Positions 57,037 through 64,000 of a stretch of DNA of 64,000 bases are shown here, piece after piece. Source of the stretch: Mycolicibacterium duvalii (GTDB taxonomy: Bacteria > Actinomycetota > Actinomycetes > Mycobacteriales > Mycobacteriaceae); assembly GCF_010726645.1 (NCBI RefSeq), contig NZ_AP022563.1:372001-436000 (forward strand). Direction: 5' to 3'. The translations under genes were made by a program, and so were the position numbers. Below the pieces are notes generated by a model. It had not been told where the DNA came from. It made no database searches and saw only the letters and a list, made by a program, of their open reading frames with translations. Position 1 is the first letter of the stretch. Each line of letters starts with the position of its first letter.

Positions 57037-57050
57037 GCACATGGATGTGC
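57037..57050. promoter_or_regulatory. Candidate IclR operator GCACAT-GG-ATGTGC
   Basis: Perfect 6-bp arms, 2-bp spacer, just after TATAGT (57031-57036), a likely -10 for the hydrolase operon. Confidence 0.5.
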
Positions 57051-57078
57051 GATAAATGAGCAATGCGCTTACAAAATA

Positions 57079-57095
57079 CGAGAATTCAATTCTCG
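57079..57095. promoter_or_regulatory. Operator-like inverted repeat CGAGAAT-TCA-ATTCTCG
   Basis: Perfect 7-bp arms with 3-bp spacer, 30 bp before the hydrolase start at 57125. Third good copy of the GAGAATnnnATTCTC site. Confidence 0.7.
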
Positions 57096-57124
57096 CCGTC
57101 AAGGTTTCTCGGAAGGGGAGTGCA

Positions 57125-57991
57125 GTGGCGGAGTTCGAGAGCATCTGGAGCGACCTGCAGGGGGTCGCCTTCTCCCAGGGCTACCTCGACGCCGGCGGCG
57201 TGCGCACGCGGTACCTGCACGCCGGGGACGAAGCCCAACCGGCGCTGGTGTTCCTGCACGGCTCCGGCGGCCACGCCGAGGCCTACGTCCGCAACCTCGA
57301 GGCCCACGCCCAGCACTTCTCGACGTGGTCGATCGACATGCTCGGTCACGGTTACACCGACAAACCCGGCCATCCGCTCGAGATCGCGCACTACGTAGAC
57401 CATCTCGTGGCGGTCCTCGACGCCATCGGCGCCGACCGCGCACATATCAGCGGGGAGTCACTGGGCGGCTGGGTCGCTGCCCGGATGGCGATCGACCACC
57501 CCGGCCGTGTCGACCGCCTGGTGCTCAACACCGCCGGCGGATCCCAGGCCGACCCCGAGGTGATGCAACGCATCGTCACCCTGTCGATGGCTGCGGCCGA
57601 AGACCCGAGCTGGGAGACCGTCCAGGCACGCATCAAATGGCTGATGGCCGACAAGTCCAAGGATTACGACGACATCGTCGCCAGCCGGCAGCGGGTCTAC
57701 CGGCAACCCGGGTTCGTCGGGGCGATGCGCGACATCATGGCTCTGCAGGACCCTGAGATCCGGGCGCGAAACCTGCTCGGCCCCAAGCGCTATGGCTCGA
57801 TCACCGCACCTACGCTGGTGGTCTGGACCAGCGATGATCCGACCGCCGACGTCGATGAGGGCCGCCGCATCGCGTCGATGATCCCCGGTGCCCGGTTCGA
57901 GGTGATGCCCGGCTGCGGTCACTGGCCGCAGTACGAAGACGCCAAGACCTTCGACCGGTTGCATCTGGACTTCCTGCTGGGGCGCGCGTGA
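57125..57991 (+). CDS. Alpha/beta hydrolase, MhpC/HsaD-type meta-cleavage product hydrolase
   Basis: A 288-aa alpha/beta hydrolase: [17 protein letters not shown] (oxyanion region), [16 protein letters not shown] with nucleophile Ser in G-E-S-L-G, Asp in [12 protein letters not shown] and His in [11 protein letters not shown]. Adjacent to a flavin hydroxylase and an extradiol dioxygenase, so it most likely hydrolyses the ring-opened product by C-C bond cleavage. GTG 57125 has GGAAGGGGAG upstream. Overlaps the next gene by GTGA. Confidence 0.9.
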   Translation: MAEFESIWSDLQGVAFSQGYLDAGGVRTRYLHAGDEAQPALVFLHGSGGHAEAYVRNLEAHAQHFSTWSIDMLGHGYTDKPGHPLEIAHYVDHLVAVLDAIGADRAHISGESLGGWVAARMAIDHPGRVDRLVLNTAGGSQADPEVMQRIVTLSMAAAEDPSWETVQARIKWLMADKSKDYDDIVASRQRVYRQPGFVGAMRDIMALQDPEIRARNLLGPKRYGSITAPTLVVWTSDDPTADVDEGRRIASMIPGARFEVMPGCGHWPQYEDAKTFDRLHLDFLLGRA

Positions 57992-59697
57992 GCGCGGCGA
58001 CGCAGCGCGGTGACGTCGACGTCGACGTCCTCGTCGTGGGGGCCGGGCCGTCCGGTCTGACGCTGGCCAACATCCTCGGCCTGCACGGAGTCCGCACTCT
58101 GGTCGTCGACGAGCGCGAAACTCTCATCGACTACCCGCGCGGGGTGGGACTGGACGACGAGGCGCTGCGGACGTTTCAGTCGATCGGGCTGGTCGACCGT
58201 ATCCTGCCGCACACCGTGCCCAATCAGATCCTGCGGTTCTTCGACGCCGACCGCAAACTGCTGGCCGAAATGGCGCCACCCGACGCACGATTCGGCTGGC
58301 CGAAACGCAACGGCTTCGTCCAGCCGATGGTCGACGCCGAACTGTTCGCCGGACTCGACCGATTCGGTCACGTCGAGGTGCGCTTCGGGCGCCAAATGCA
58401 GAACTGCACCGACAACGGCGACCTCGTCACCGTCGAGTTCTCCGACGGCCGGTCGCCGGTCACCGCGCGCTACGTGGTCGGCTGCGACGGGGGACGCAGC
58501 GCGACCCGGCGATTGATGGGGGTTTCCTTCGACGGCACGACCTCCTCGACGCGGTGGCTCGTCGTCGACGTCGCCAACGACCCGCTGGGCCACCCGAACA
58601 GCGAAGTGGGCGCCGACCCGCGACGGCCGTATGTGTCCATCTCGATCGCGCACGGCATCCGCCGCTTCGAATTCCTCATCCACCCGCACGAGACCGACGA
58701 GCAGGCCGACGACCCCGCATTCGTCAGACAGATGCTGGCTCGACTGGTTCCGTATCCCGAACGGGTCGACATGATCCGGCACCGGGTCTACACCCACCAC
58801 TCGCGGATCGCCGGGTCGTTCCGGCAGGGCCGGCTGCTGTTGGCCGGAGACGCCGCCCATCTGATGCCGGTGTGGCAGGGGCAGGGGTACAACAGCGGTA
58901 TCAGGGATGCGGCGAACCTGGGATGGAAGCTCGCCGCGGTGGTGACCGGGCAGGCGCACGACGCCCTGCTCGACAGCTACGACGTCGAGCGCCGCAAGCA
59001 CGCGCGCGCGATGATCGACCTGTCCACGATGGTGGGCCGGGTCATCTCGCCGACCAACCGCCGCGTGGCCGCGCTGCGCGACCGGGTGATCCATGCGGCG
59101 TCGGTGGTTCCGACGTTGAAGCGCTACGTGCTGGAGATGCGGTTCAAGCCGATGCCGCGCTACCAGCAGGGCGCGGTCCACCACGGTGAGTCGGCCAGCC
59201 CGAACTCGCCGGCCGGCACGCTGTTCATTCAGCCGCGCGTCGATACCCGCGAGCAGCGCAACGTCCTGCTCGACGAGGTGGCCGGAAGTGGGTTCGCGGT
59301 GCTGTGCTGGAGCAACAACCTGCGGGCCGTTCTCGGTGAGGCCGCCTTCGGGCGCTGGAAGGCCTTGGGCGCCAGGTTCATCGAAGCGCGGCCGATGACC
59401 CAGCTGCACTGGCCCGGTCACGACGACCCGGACATCGTCGTGATCGGCGACCGCGACGGCGCGCTCAAGAAGTGGTTCGACGTCTACACCGATTCGGTGC
59501 TGTTCCTGCGCCCCGACCGTTGCATCGCCGGCGCCTGCATCGCCCAGCGCGCTCCCGAGGTGTCACAGGCATTGTTCGGTGTACTCCATCTCACCGAGGA
59601 AGGAGGAACGCATTCGGATGGCAAGCCAGATCGCGCTGTGCGCCATGTCGCACAGCCCACTGCTCAATCTGCCGGGTCCGTCAGCCGAACTCCTTGA
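57988..59697 (+). CDS. mhpA: MhpA-type FAD-dependent aromatic hydroxylase
   Basis: A 569-aa class A flavin monooxygenase. FAD site [22 protein letters not shown] motif [18 protein letters not shown] motif [20 protein letters not shown], then a thioredoxin-like C-terminal domain (about 395-540). 3-(3-Hydroxyphenyl)propionate hydroxylase is the closest recognised type; substrate specificity is inferred. The last 80 bp overlap the start of mhpB, and its tail after VLHLTEEGG is poorly folded-looking, so the ancestral stop may have been earlier. Confidence 0.87.
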   Translation: MSAATQRGDVDVDVLVVGAGPSGLTLANILGLHGVRTLVVDERETLIDYPRGVGLDDEALRTFQSIGLVDRILPHTVPNQILRFFDADRKLLAEMAPPDARFGWPKRNGFVQPMVDAELFAGLDRFGHVEVRFGRQMQNCTDNGDLVTVEFSDGRSPVTARYVVGCDGGRSATRRLMGVSFDGTTSSTRWLVVDVANDPLGHPNSEVGADPRRPYVSISIAHGIRRFEFLIHPHETDEQADDPAFVRQMLARLVPYPERVDMIRHRVYTHHSRIAGSFRQGRLLLAGDAAHLMPVWQGQGYNSGIRDAANLGWKLAAVVTGQAHDALLDSYDVERRKHARAMIDLSTMVGRVISPTNRRVAALRDRVIHAASVVPTLKRYVLEMRFKPMPRYQQGAVHHGESASPNSPAGTLFIQPRVDTREQRNVLLDEVAGSGFAVLCWSNNLRAVLGEAAFGRWKALGARFIEARPMTQLHWPGHDDPDIVVIGDRDGALKKWFDVYTDSVLFLRPDRCIAGACIAQRAPEVSQALFGVLHLTEEGGTHSDGKPDRAVRHVAQPTAQSAGSVSRTP

Positions 59698-60562
59698 CGA
59701 CGTCGAAGCGGCGATCGGGGCTGCCCGGGACGTCGTCACGGCCTTCGATCCCGAGCTGGTCGTGATCTTCTCGCCGGACCACTACAACGGCTTCTTCTAC
59801 CGCGCCATGCCGCCGTTCTGCATCGGCACCGCGGCGCGCGGCGTGGGTGACTACGGCACCCATTCAGGCCCGCTGAACGTTCCCGCCGAGTTGGCCACCG
59901 AGTGCGCCCGCGCGGTGCTCGACGCCGATGTCGACGTGGCGATCTCGGCGGAGATGGACGTCGACCACGGCACCGTTCAGCCGCTGCAGAAACTCTTCGG
60001 AGACGCCACCGCCAAGCCTGTGCTGCCGGTGTTCGTCAACTCGGTCGCCACTCCGCTGGGCCCGATGCGCCGGGTCCGCGCTCTCGGCGCCGCCGTCGGT
60101 GCCTATCTGGCCACCTTGGGCATGCGCGTCCTGGTGGTCGGCTCCGGCGGGCTGTCCCACGATCCGCCGGTGCCCACGCTGGCCACCGCTGCGCCCGCGG
60201 CACTGGACCGGATCGTGCGCGGTGTGCCGATGACCGCTGAGCAGCGTCAGACGCGCCAGACGGCGGTGATGGAGGCGGCCCGGCAGTTCGCGGCCGGGAA
60301 AGGCACGTTGGCGCCGCTGAACCCGGACTGGGACCGGGCTTTTCTGGATCTCGTGGACACCGGTCGGCTGACCGCGGTCGACACCTGGGACAACACCTGG
60401 ATCGCCGAGCAGGCGGGCAACTCCGCCCACGAGGTCCGCACCTGGGTCGCGGCGTTCTCCGCGCTGAGCGCCCAGGGGCCCTACCAGACCGGCAGCCGTT
60501 TCTACCGCGCTGCTCCCGACCTGATCGCGGGTTTCGCGATCCGAACGGCGGTGTCCGCATGA
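59618..60562 (+). CDS. mhpB: MhpB-type extradiol (LigB-family) ring-cleavage dioxygenase
   Basis: A 314-aa Fe(II) dioxygenase, the same length as E. coli 2,3-dihydroxyphenylpropionate 1,2-dioxygenase. Opening [14 protein letters not shown] has the first catalytic His, [19 protein letters not shown] the second, and [16 protein letters not shown] the third region. It opens a catechol ring beside the hydroxyls (meta). ATG 59618 is 11 bp after GGAGGAA; it overlaps the hydroxylase by 80 bp and the next gene by ATGA. Confidence 0.9.
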   Translation: MASQIALCAMSHSPLLNLPGPSAELLDDVEAAIGAARDVVTAFDPELVVIFSPDHYNGFFYRAMPPFCIGTAARGVGDYGTHSGPLNVPAELATECARAVLDADVDVAISAEMDVDHGTVQPLQKLFGDATAKPVLPVFVNSVATPLGPMRRVRALGAAVGAYLATLGMRVLVVGSGGLSHDPPVPTLATAAPAALDRIVRGVPMTAEQRQTRQTAVMEAARQFAAGKGTLAPLNPDWDRAFLDLVDTGRLTAVDTWDNTWIAEQAGNSAHEVRTWVAAFSALSAQGPYQTGSRFYRAAPDLIAGFAIRTAVSA

Positions 60563-62355
60563 ATTCCCCAGGCACACAACCCTTCGACCACGTCACCGAC
60601 GTCCTGGTGATCGGATCCGGCGGCGGCGGCATGACCGCGGCGCTGGCTGCGCGGACCTCAGGCCTGCAGGCCCTGGTGGTCGAGAAGGCGGACCGCTTCG
60701 GTGGTTCCACAGCACTTTCCGGTGGCGGGATCTGGGTGCCCGGTGCCCCGTCCCAGCGTCGTGAAGGCTACGAGCCCAACCCCGACGATGTATTCGGCTA
60801 CCTCAAGGCGATCACCGGCGGACTGGTCAGCGATGCCCGGCTGCGGACCTACGTCGAGGCTGCTCCGAAGATGATGGAGTTTCTCGAAAAGCTCAGCCCA
60901 TGGCTGGAATTCGTGTGGAAGCCAGGGTATGCGGACTACTACCCCGAGTTGCCCGGCGGTTCGGCGCTGGGGAGCACCATCAACGTGCCCGAGATCGACC
61001 TGCGTGTCCTCGGTGCCGAGGAACAGAATCTGCTCGCTCCACTGGCGATGGCGCCCAGGGGTATCTGGTTCGCCCCCAAGGACCTGCGGCTGTTCTACCA
61101 GGTCCGGCAGAACTGGCGCGGCAAAGCTGTCCTGCTGAAGCTCATCTGGCGGATGGTCCGGGCCCGGGTCTTCGGCGACCGGATGGCCGCGATCGGCCAG
61201 TCGCTGGCAGCCCGGCTTCGACTGGCACTGCAAGAGCAAGACATTCCGTTGTGGCTCGACGCGCCGATGACCGAGCTGATCACCGACACCGACGGCCCCG
61301 ACGCCCGGGTGATCGGCGCGGTGGTCGAACGTGACGGGAAGGCCCAGCGCATCCAGGCTCGCCACGGGGTGATCTTGGCCAGTGGGGGCTTCGATCACGA
61401 CATGGAGTGGCGGCGCGAACATCTTCCCGAGCTCGAACGGGTCCGCGACCTCGCGGGCGAGGGGGACTGGAGCTTCGGCAATCCCGCCGCCACCGGCGAC
61501 GGTATCCGGGCCGGAGAGAAGGTCGGCGGATCCACCGAACTCCTCGATGAAGCTTGGTGGTTCCCCGCGATCTGCTGGCCCGACGGCCGGCTGCAATTCA
61601 TGCTCAACGAACGCATGATGCCGTCGCAGTTCGTGGTCAACGGCGAGGGCAAGCGCTTCATCAACGAGGCCGCGCCGTACATGGACTTCGCGCACGCGAT
61701 GATCGACGGTGAGCGGACCGGAGTGACTCACATCCCATGCTGGCTGATCACCGACATCCGCTCGTTCCACCGTTATGTCGTCGCCGGACACCTGCCCCTG
61801 CCCAAGATTCCGTTCGCCCCGGTGCCGACGGGCTGGAAGGTGCCGCAGGCGTGGCTGGAATCCGGCGTGGTGCACGAGGGGCACACCTGGGAGGAGCTCG
61901 CCGGCAAGATCGGAGTGCCGCCGGCCCAGTTGCGCACGACAGCAGAGCGCTTCAACGAACTCGCGCGGCGCGGTCACGACGACGACTTCAATCGCGGGCA
62001 CAGCGCCTACGACAACTACTACGGCGATCCGACGCTGCCGAACCCGAACCTGCACCCGCTGCGCAGGCCACCGTACTACGCGTTCCAGATCATCCTCGGC
62101 GACCTCGGCACGTCAGGCGGGTTGCGCACCGACGAACATGCCCGGGTGCTGCGGTCCGACGACAGCCCGGTCCCCGGGCTGTACGCGGTCGGCAACGCAT
62201 CGGCAGCGGTGATGGGCCGCAGCTATGCCGGCGCCGGCGCCACGATCGGGCCCGCGATGACCTTCGGCTACGTCGCCGCCAAGCACATCGCGGCCTCGGC
62301 GGCAGGCCACCGTCCACCATCCGCCATCGACAGCCCTGAGACTTCAAGGAGGTAA
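60559..62355 (+). CDS. KstD-like FAD-dependent dehydrogenase
   Basis: A 598-aa flavoprotein close to 3-ketosteroid delta-1-dehydrogenase: [38 protein letters not shown] (classic KstD) and [20 protein letters not shown]. Longer than the one at 54631 by an insert around residues 140-230. It overlaps mhpB by ATGA, so it belongs to the same operon, linking ring dehydrogenation to ring opening. Confidence 0.88.
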   Translation: MNSPGTQPFDHVTDVLVIGSGGGGMTAALAARTSGLQALVVEKADRFGGSTALSGGGIWVPGAPSQRREGYEPNPDDVFGYLKAITGGLVSDARLRTYVEAAPKMMEFLEKLSPWLEFVWKPGYADYYPELPGGSALGSTINVPEIDLRVLGAEEQNLLAPLAMAPRGIWFAPKDLRLFYQVRQNWRGKAVLLKLIWRMVRARVFGDRMAAIGQSLAARLRLALQEQDIPLWLDAPMTELITDTDGPDARVIGAVVERDGKAQRIQARHGVILASGGFDHDMEWRREHLPELERVRDLAGEGDWSFGNPAATGDGIRAGEKVGGSTELLDEAWWFPAICWPDGRLQFMLNERMMPSQFVVNGEGKRFINEAAPYMDFAHAMIDGERTGVTHIPCWLITDIRSFHRYVVAGHLPLPKIPFAPVPTGWKVPQAWLESGVVHEGHTWEELAGKIGVPPAQLRTTAERFNELARRGHDDDFNRGHSAYDNYYGDPTLPNPNLHPLRRPPYYAFQIILGDLGTSGGLRTDEHARVLRSDDSPVPGLYAVGNASAAVMGRSYAGAGATIGPAMTFGYVAAKHIAASAAGHRPPSAIDSPETSRR

Positions 62356-62361
62356 ACAGAA

Positions 62362-63681
62362 GTGAAGATTTCCCTGTTCTACGAGTTCCCCCTGCCACGG
62401 CCGTGGTCCGAGGACGACGAGCACCAGCTGTTCCAGCACGGGCTCGACGAAGTCGAACTGGCCGACAAGGCCGGCTTCTCCACGGTGTGGCTGACCGAGC
62501 ACCACTTCCTCGAGGAGTACTGCCACTCCACGGCACCGGAGATGTTCCTCGCTGCAGCCAGCCAGCGCACCAAGAACATTCGCCTCGGCTTCGGCGTCAT
62601 GCACCTGCCGCCGCCGATCAACCATCCGGCACGCATCGCCGAAAGGGTCGCGACACTCGACCACCTGTCCAACGGACGGGTCGAATTCGGTACGGGTGAG
62701 GGCTCCTCGGTCGCCGAACTCGGCGGGTTCAACATCGACCCGGCCGACAAGCGCACCATGTGGGAAGAAGCGCTGGAGGTCTCGATCCGCTGTATGACCG
62801 AGGCGCCGTTCAGCGGATTCAAGGGTGAGCATGTCGAAATGGCGGCCCGCAACGTCATCCCGAAGCCGCTGCAGAACCCGCACCCGCCGGTGTGGGTGGC
62901 CTGCACCCGCCCGTCGTCGGTGCAGATGGCGGCCCAGAAGGCCATCGGCGCGCTGAGTTTCGCCTACACCGGTCCGGAGGCGCTCAAGGATCGTGTGGAC
63001 GGGTACTACAAGGAGTTCGAGGAGCAGGGCGCACCGGTCACCCCGGCCATCAACCCGAACATCCTGGCGATCGGCGGCGACCTGTCGATGATGGTCGCCA
63101 AGACCGACGAAGAAGCCCTCCAGCGCCTCGGCATCGGCGGCGGGTTCTTCTCGTTCGGCATCATGCACTACTACATCAACGGTATGCACACGCCCGGTCG
63201 CACGGGCGTGTGGGAGTTGTACGAGAACGCCGTCAAGGAGGACCCGACGCTGGCCTATGGCCCGGGCCGCGGAGCGATCGGCTCCCCGGACACGGTGCGC
63301 GAGTTCCTGCGCGGCTACGAGGCCAGCGGGGTCGACGAGATCATCCTGCTCCTCAATCCGCGCAGCCACGAGGGCACCATGGAATCGCTGGAGATCATGG
63401 GCAAGGAGATCCTGCCCGAGTTCATCGAGCGCGACGAGAAGGCGGTCAAGGACAAGGCCAAGCGTCTCGAGCCGGTGATCGAGAAAGTTGAGTCGCGTCG
63501 CCGGCCGTCGGATGCGCCGCTGTTCGACGAGACTTACGCGTTCGGCGGGCTGCCGACCGGCCGGGGCGGCAAGTTCACCGCCGGCGAGATCCCCGAGGCG
63601 ATGGCCGAGATCAATGAAGGCCGTGTCAAGGCCGCCGAACAGGAGAAGCAGGCCAAGGCAGTCAAGGAGGCCTCGGGCTAA
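62362..63681 (+). CDS. Luciferase-like monooxygenase/oxidoreductase (439 aa)
   Basis: LLM-class TIM barrel: FSTVWLTEHHFLEEYCHSTA, IRLGFGVMHLPPPINHPARI and RVEFGTGEGSSVAELGGFNI. The charged C-terminal ~70 residues (KAVKDKAKRLEPVIEKVESR onward) form a helical extension. FMN- or F420-linked; it could hydroxylate or reduce a ring substrate. GTG 62362 follows AAGGAGG by 8 bp. Confidence 0.87.
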   Translation: MKISLFYEFPLPRPWSEDDEHQLFQHGLDEVELADKAGFSTVWLTEHHFLEEYCHSTAPEMFLAAASQRTKNIRLGFGVMHLPPPINHPARIAERVATLDHLSNGRVEFGTGEGSSVAELGGFNIDPADKRTMWEEALEVSIRCMTEAPFSGFKGEHVEMAARNVIPKPLQNPHPPVWVACTRPSSVQMAAQKAIGALSFAYTGPEALKDRVDGYYKEFEEQGAPVTPAINPNILAIGGDLSMMVAKTDEEALQRLGIGGGFFSFGIMHYYINGMHTPGRTGVWELYENAVKEDPTLAYGPGRGAIGSPDTVREFLRGYEASGVDEIILLLNPRSHEGTMESLEIMGKEILPEFIERDEKAVKDKAKRLEPVIEKVESRRRPSDAPLFDETYAFGGLPTGRGGKFTAGEIPEAMAEINEGRVKAAEQEKQAKAVKEASG

Positions 63682-63682
63682 C

Positions 63683-64000
63683 GTGGACGCGCTCGATGAG
63701 CTGGTCCGATACGACGGCAGACACGCGGTCGTCACCGGGTGTGCGTCGGGCATCGGCGCCGCGGTAGCCCGACACCTGGCCCGGCTGGGCGCGCGGGTGA
63801 CCGGTCTGGACCGCCGCGCCCAGGAATCCGGATCCGCGACAACCGACTTCGTCCCGGTTGATTTGGCCGACCCGGGGTCGGTGGACGCCGCGGCCGCCGC
63901 GGTCGGCGGGGAGGTCGATGCACTGTTCAACGTCGCCGGCGTGTCGTCGGGAATCGGGGATCCGCTGCTGGTGATGCGGATCAACTTCCTGGGCATGCGG
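63683..64000 (+). CDS. Short-chain dehydrogenase/reductase (N-terminal part only)
   Basis: 106 residues in the window: HAVVTGCASGIGAAVARHLA (NAD(P) site), VPVDLADPGSVDAAAAAVGG and LFNVAGVSSGIGDPL. The rest runs past the end. GTG 63683 starts 2 bp after the oxidoreductase stop, so it continues the same operon. Confidence 0.85.
   Translation, partial: MDALDELVRYDGRHAVVTGCASGIGAAVARHLARLGARVTGLDRRAQESGSATTDFVPVDLADPGSVDAAAAAVGGEVDALFNVAGVSSGIGDPLLVMRINFLGMR

Noticed and set aside
54631..57144. 837-aa version of the KstD-like protein
   Set aside because: The extra N-terminal part is a shadow antisense to nothing conserved and runs through the IclR gene in another frame; the FAD motif demands the start at 56247.

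Overview
The window is high-GC DNA from a mycobacterium, most likely a fast-growing Mycolicibacterium-type species. Evidence: gene order from glgE/glgP through dinG, pncB, clpS, mec-cysO-cysM, rhomboid, murI, a cAMP phosphodiesterase, rph, rdgB and an lprD-like gene matches the M. tuberculosis Rv1327c-Rv1343c segment as I remember it; there is an MspA-family porin; luciferase-like (F420/FMN) oxidoreductases, many acyl-CoA enzymes and many GTG starts are present.

Layout. (1) 1-20.2 kb: conserved core. Alpha-glucan metabolism (glgE partial, glgP), an MspA-like porin, a metallopeptidase lipoprotein, dinG-pncB, clpS, the mec-cysO-cysM sulfur-carrier cysteine route, rhomboid-murI, nucleotide and RNA enzymes, an acyltransferase-3 protein and small membrane proteins. 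(2) 20.2-25.3 kb: a disturbed accessory patch beside a tRNA-Leu(TAG). It holds a free-standing HTH-LAGLIDADG protein, a broken zinc-binding/HTH gene, a degenerate IS3-family element with clean ends and a CGC target duplication, an unrecognised 327-aa protein and remnants of membrane-protein genes. (3) 25.3-30 kb: an AraC regulator divergent from an amidohydrolase, a 26-bp tandem repeat, and a sulfatase-TetR operon. (4) 30.1-36.3 kb: a catabolic operon (epimerase, fused acyl-CoA dehydrogenase, Cys-less thiolase-like protein, Cys-less DUF35 protein, SnoaL-like protein, SDR), probably controlled by the divergent TetR. (5) 36.3-43.2 kb, minus strand: SDR, acyl-CoA ligase, a small unknown protein, two MHS-type transporters and a membrane adenylate cyclase between them. 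(6) 43.3-54.6 kb: a B12-dependent acyl-CoA mutase (split large/small subunits) with its MeaB-type GTPase, a luciferase-like oxidoreductase, CoA-transferase, ferredoxin, acyl-CoA ligase, a two-gene acyl-CoA dehydrogenase, an atypical crotonase and two SDRs. (7) 54.6-64 kb: two KstD-like flavoproteins, an IclR regulator and an MhpC/MhpA/MhpB-type ring hydroxylation and meta-cleavage set, a luciferase-like oxidoreductase and an SDR cut by the window end.

How they fit. The inverted repeat GAGAATnnnATTCTC occurs in three divergent promoters (47.9, 53.7 and 57.1 kb), with degenerate versions at 43.2-43.3 kb. This suggests one repressor coordinates regions 5-7. My inference is a single unassigned catabolic regulon in which a ring compound is dehydrogenated, hydroxylated and cleaved, and its acyl-CoA product is rearranged by a mutase that is probably not a methylmalonyl-CoA mutase. 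A second cross-window pattern is a ~20-bp motif (ATGAGCGCTTGCGCGAAGAG and variants) inserted at gene junctions, twice as tandem duplications.
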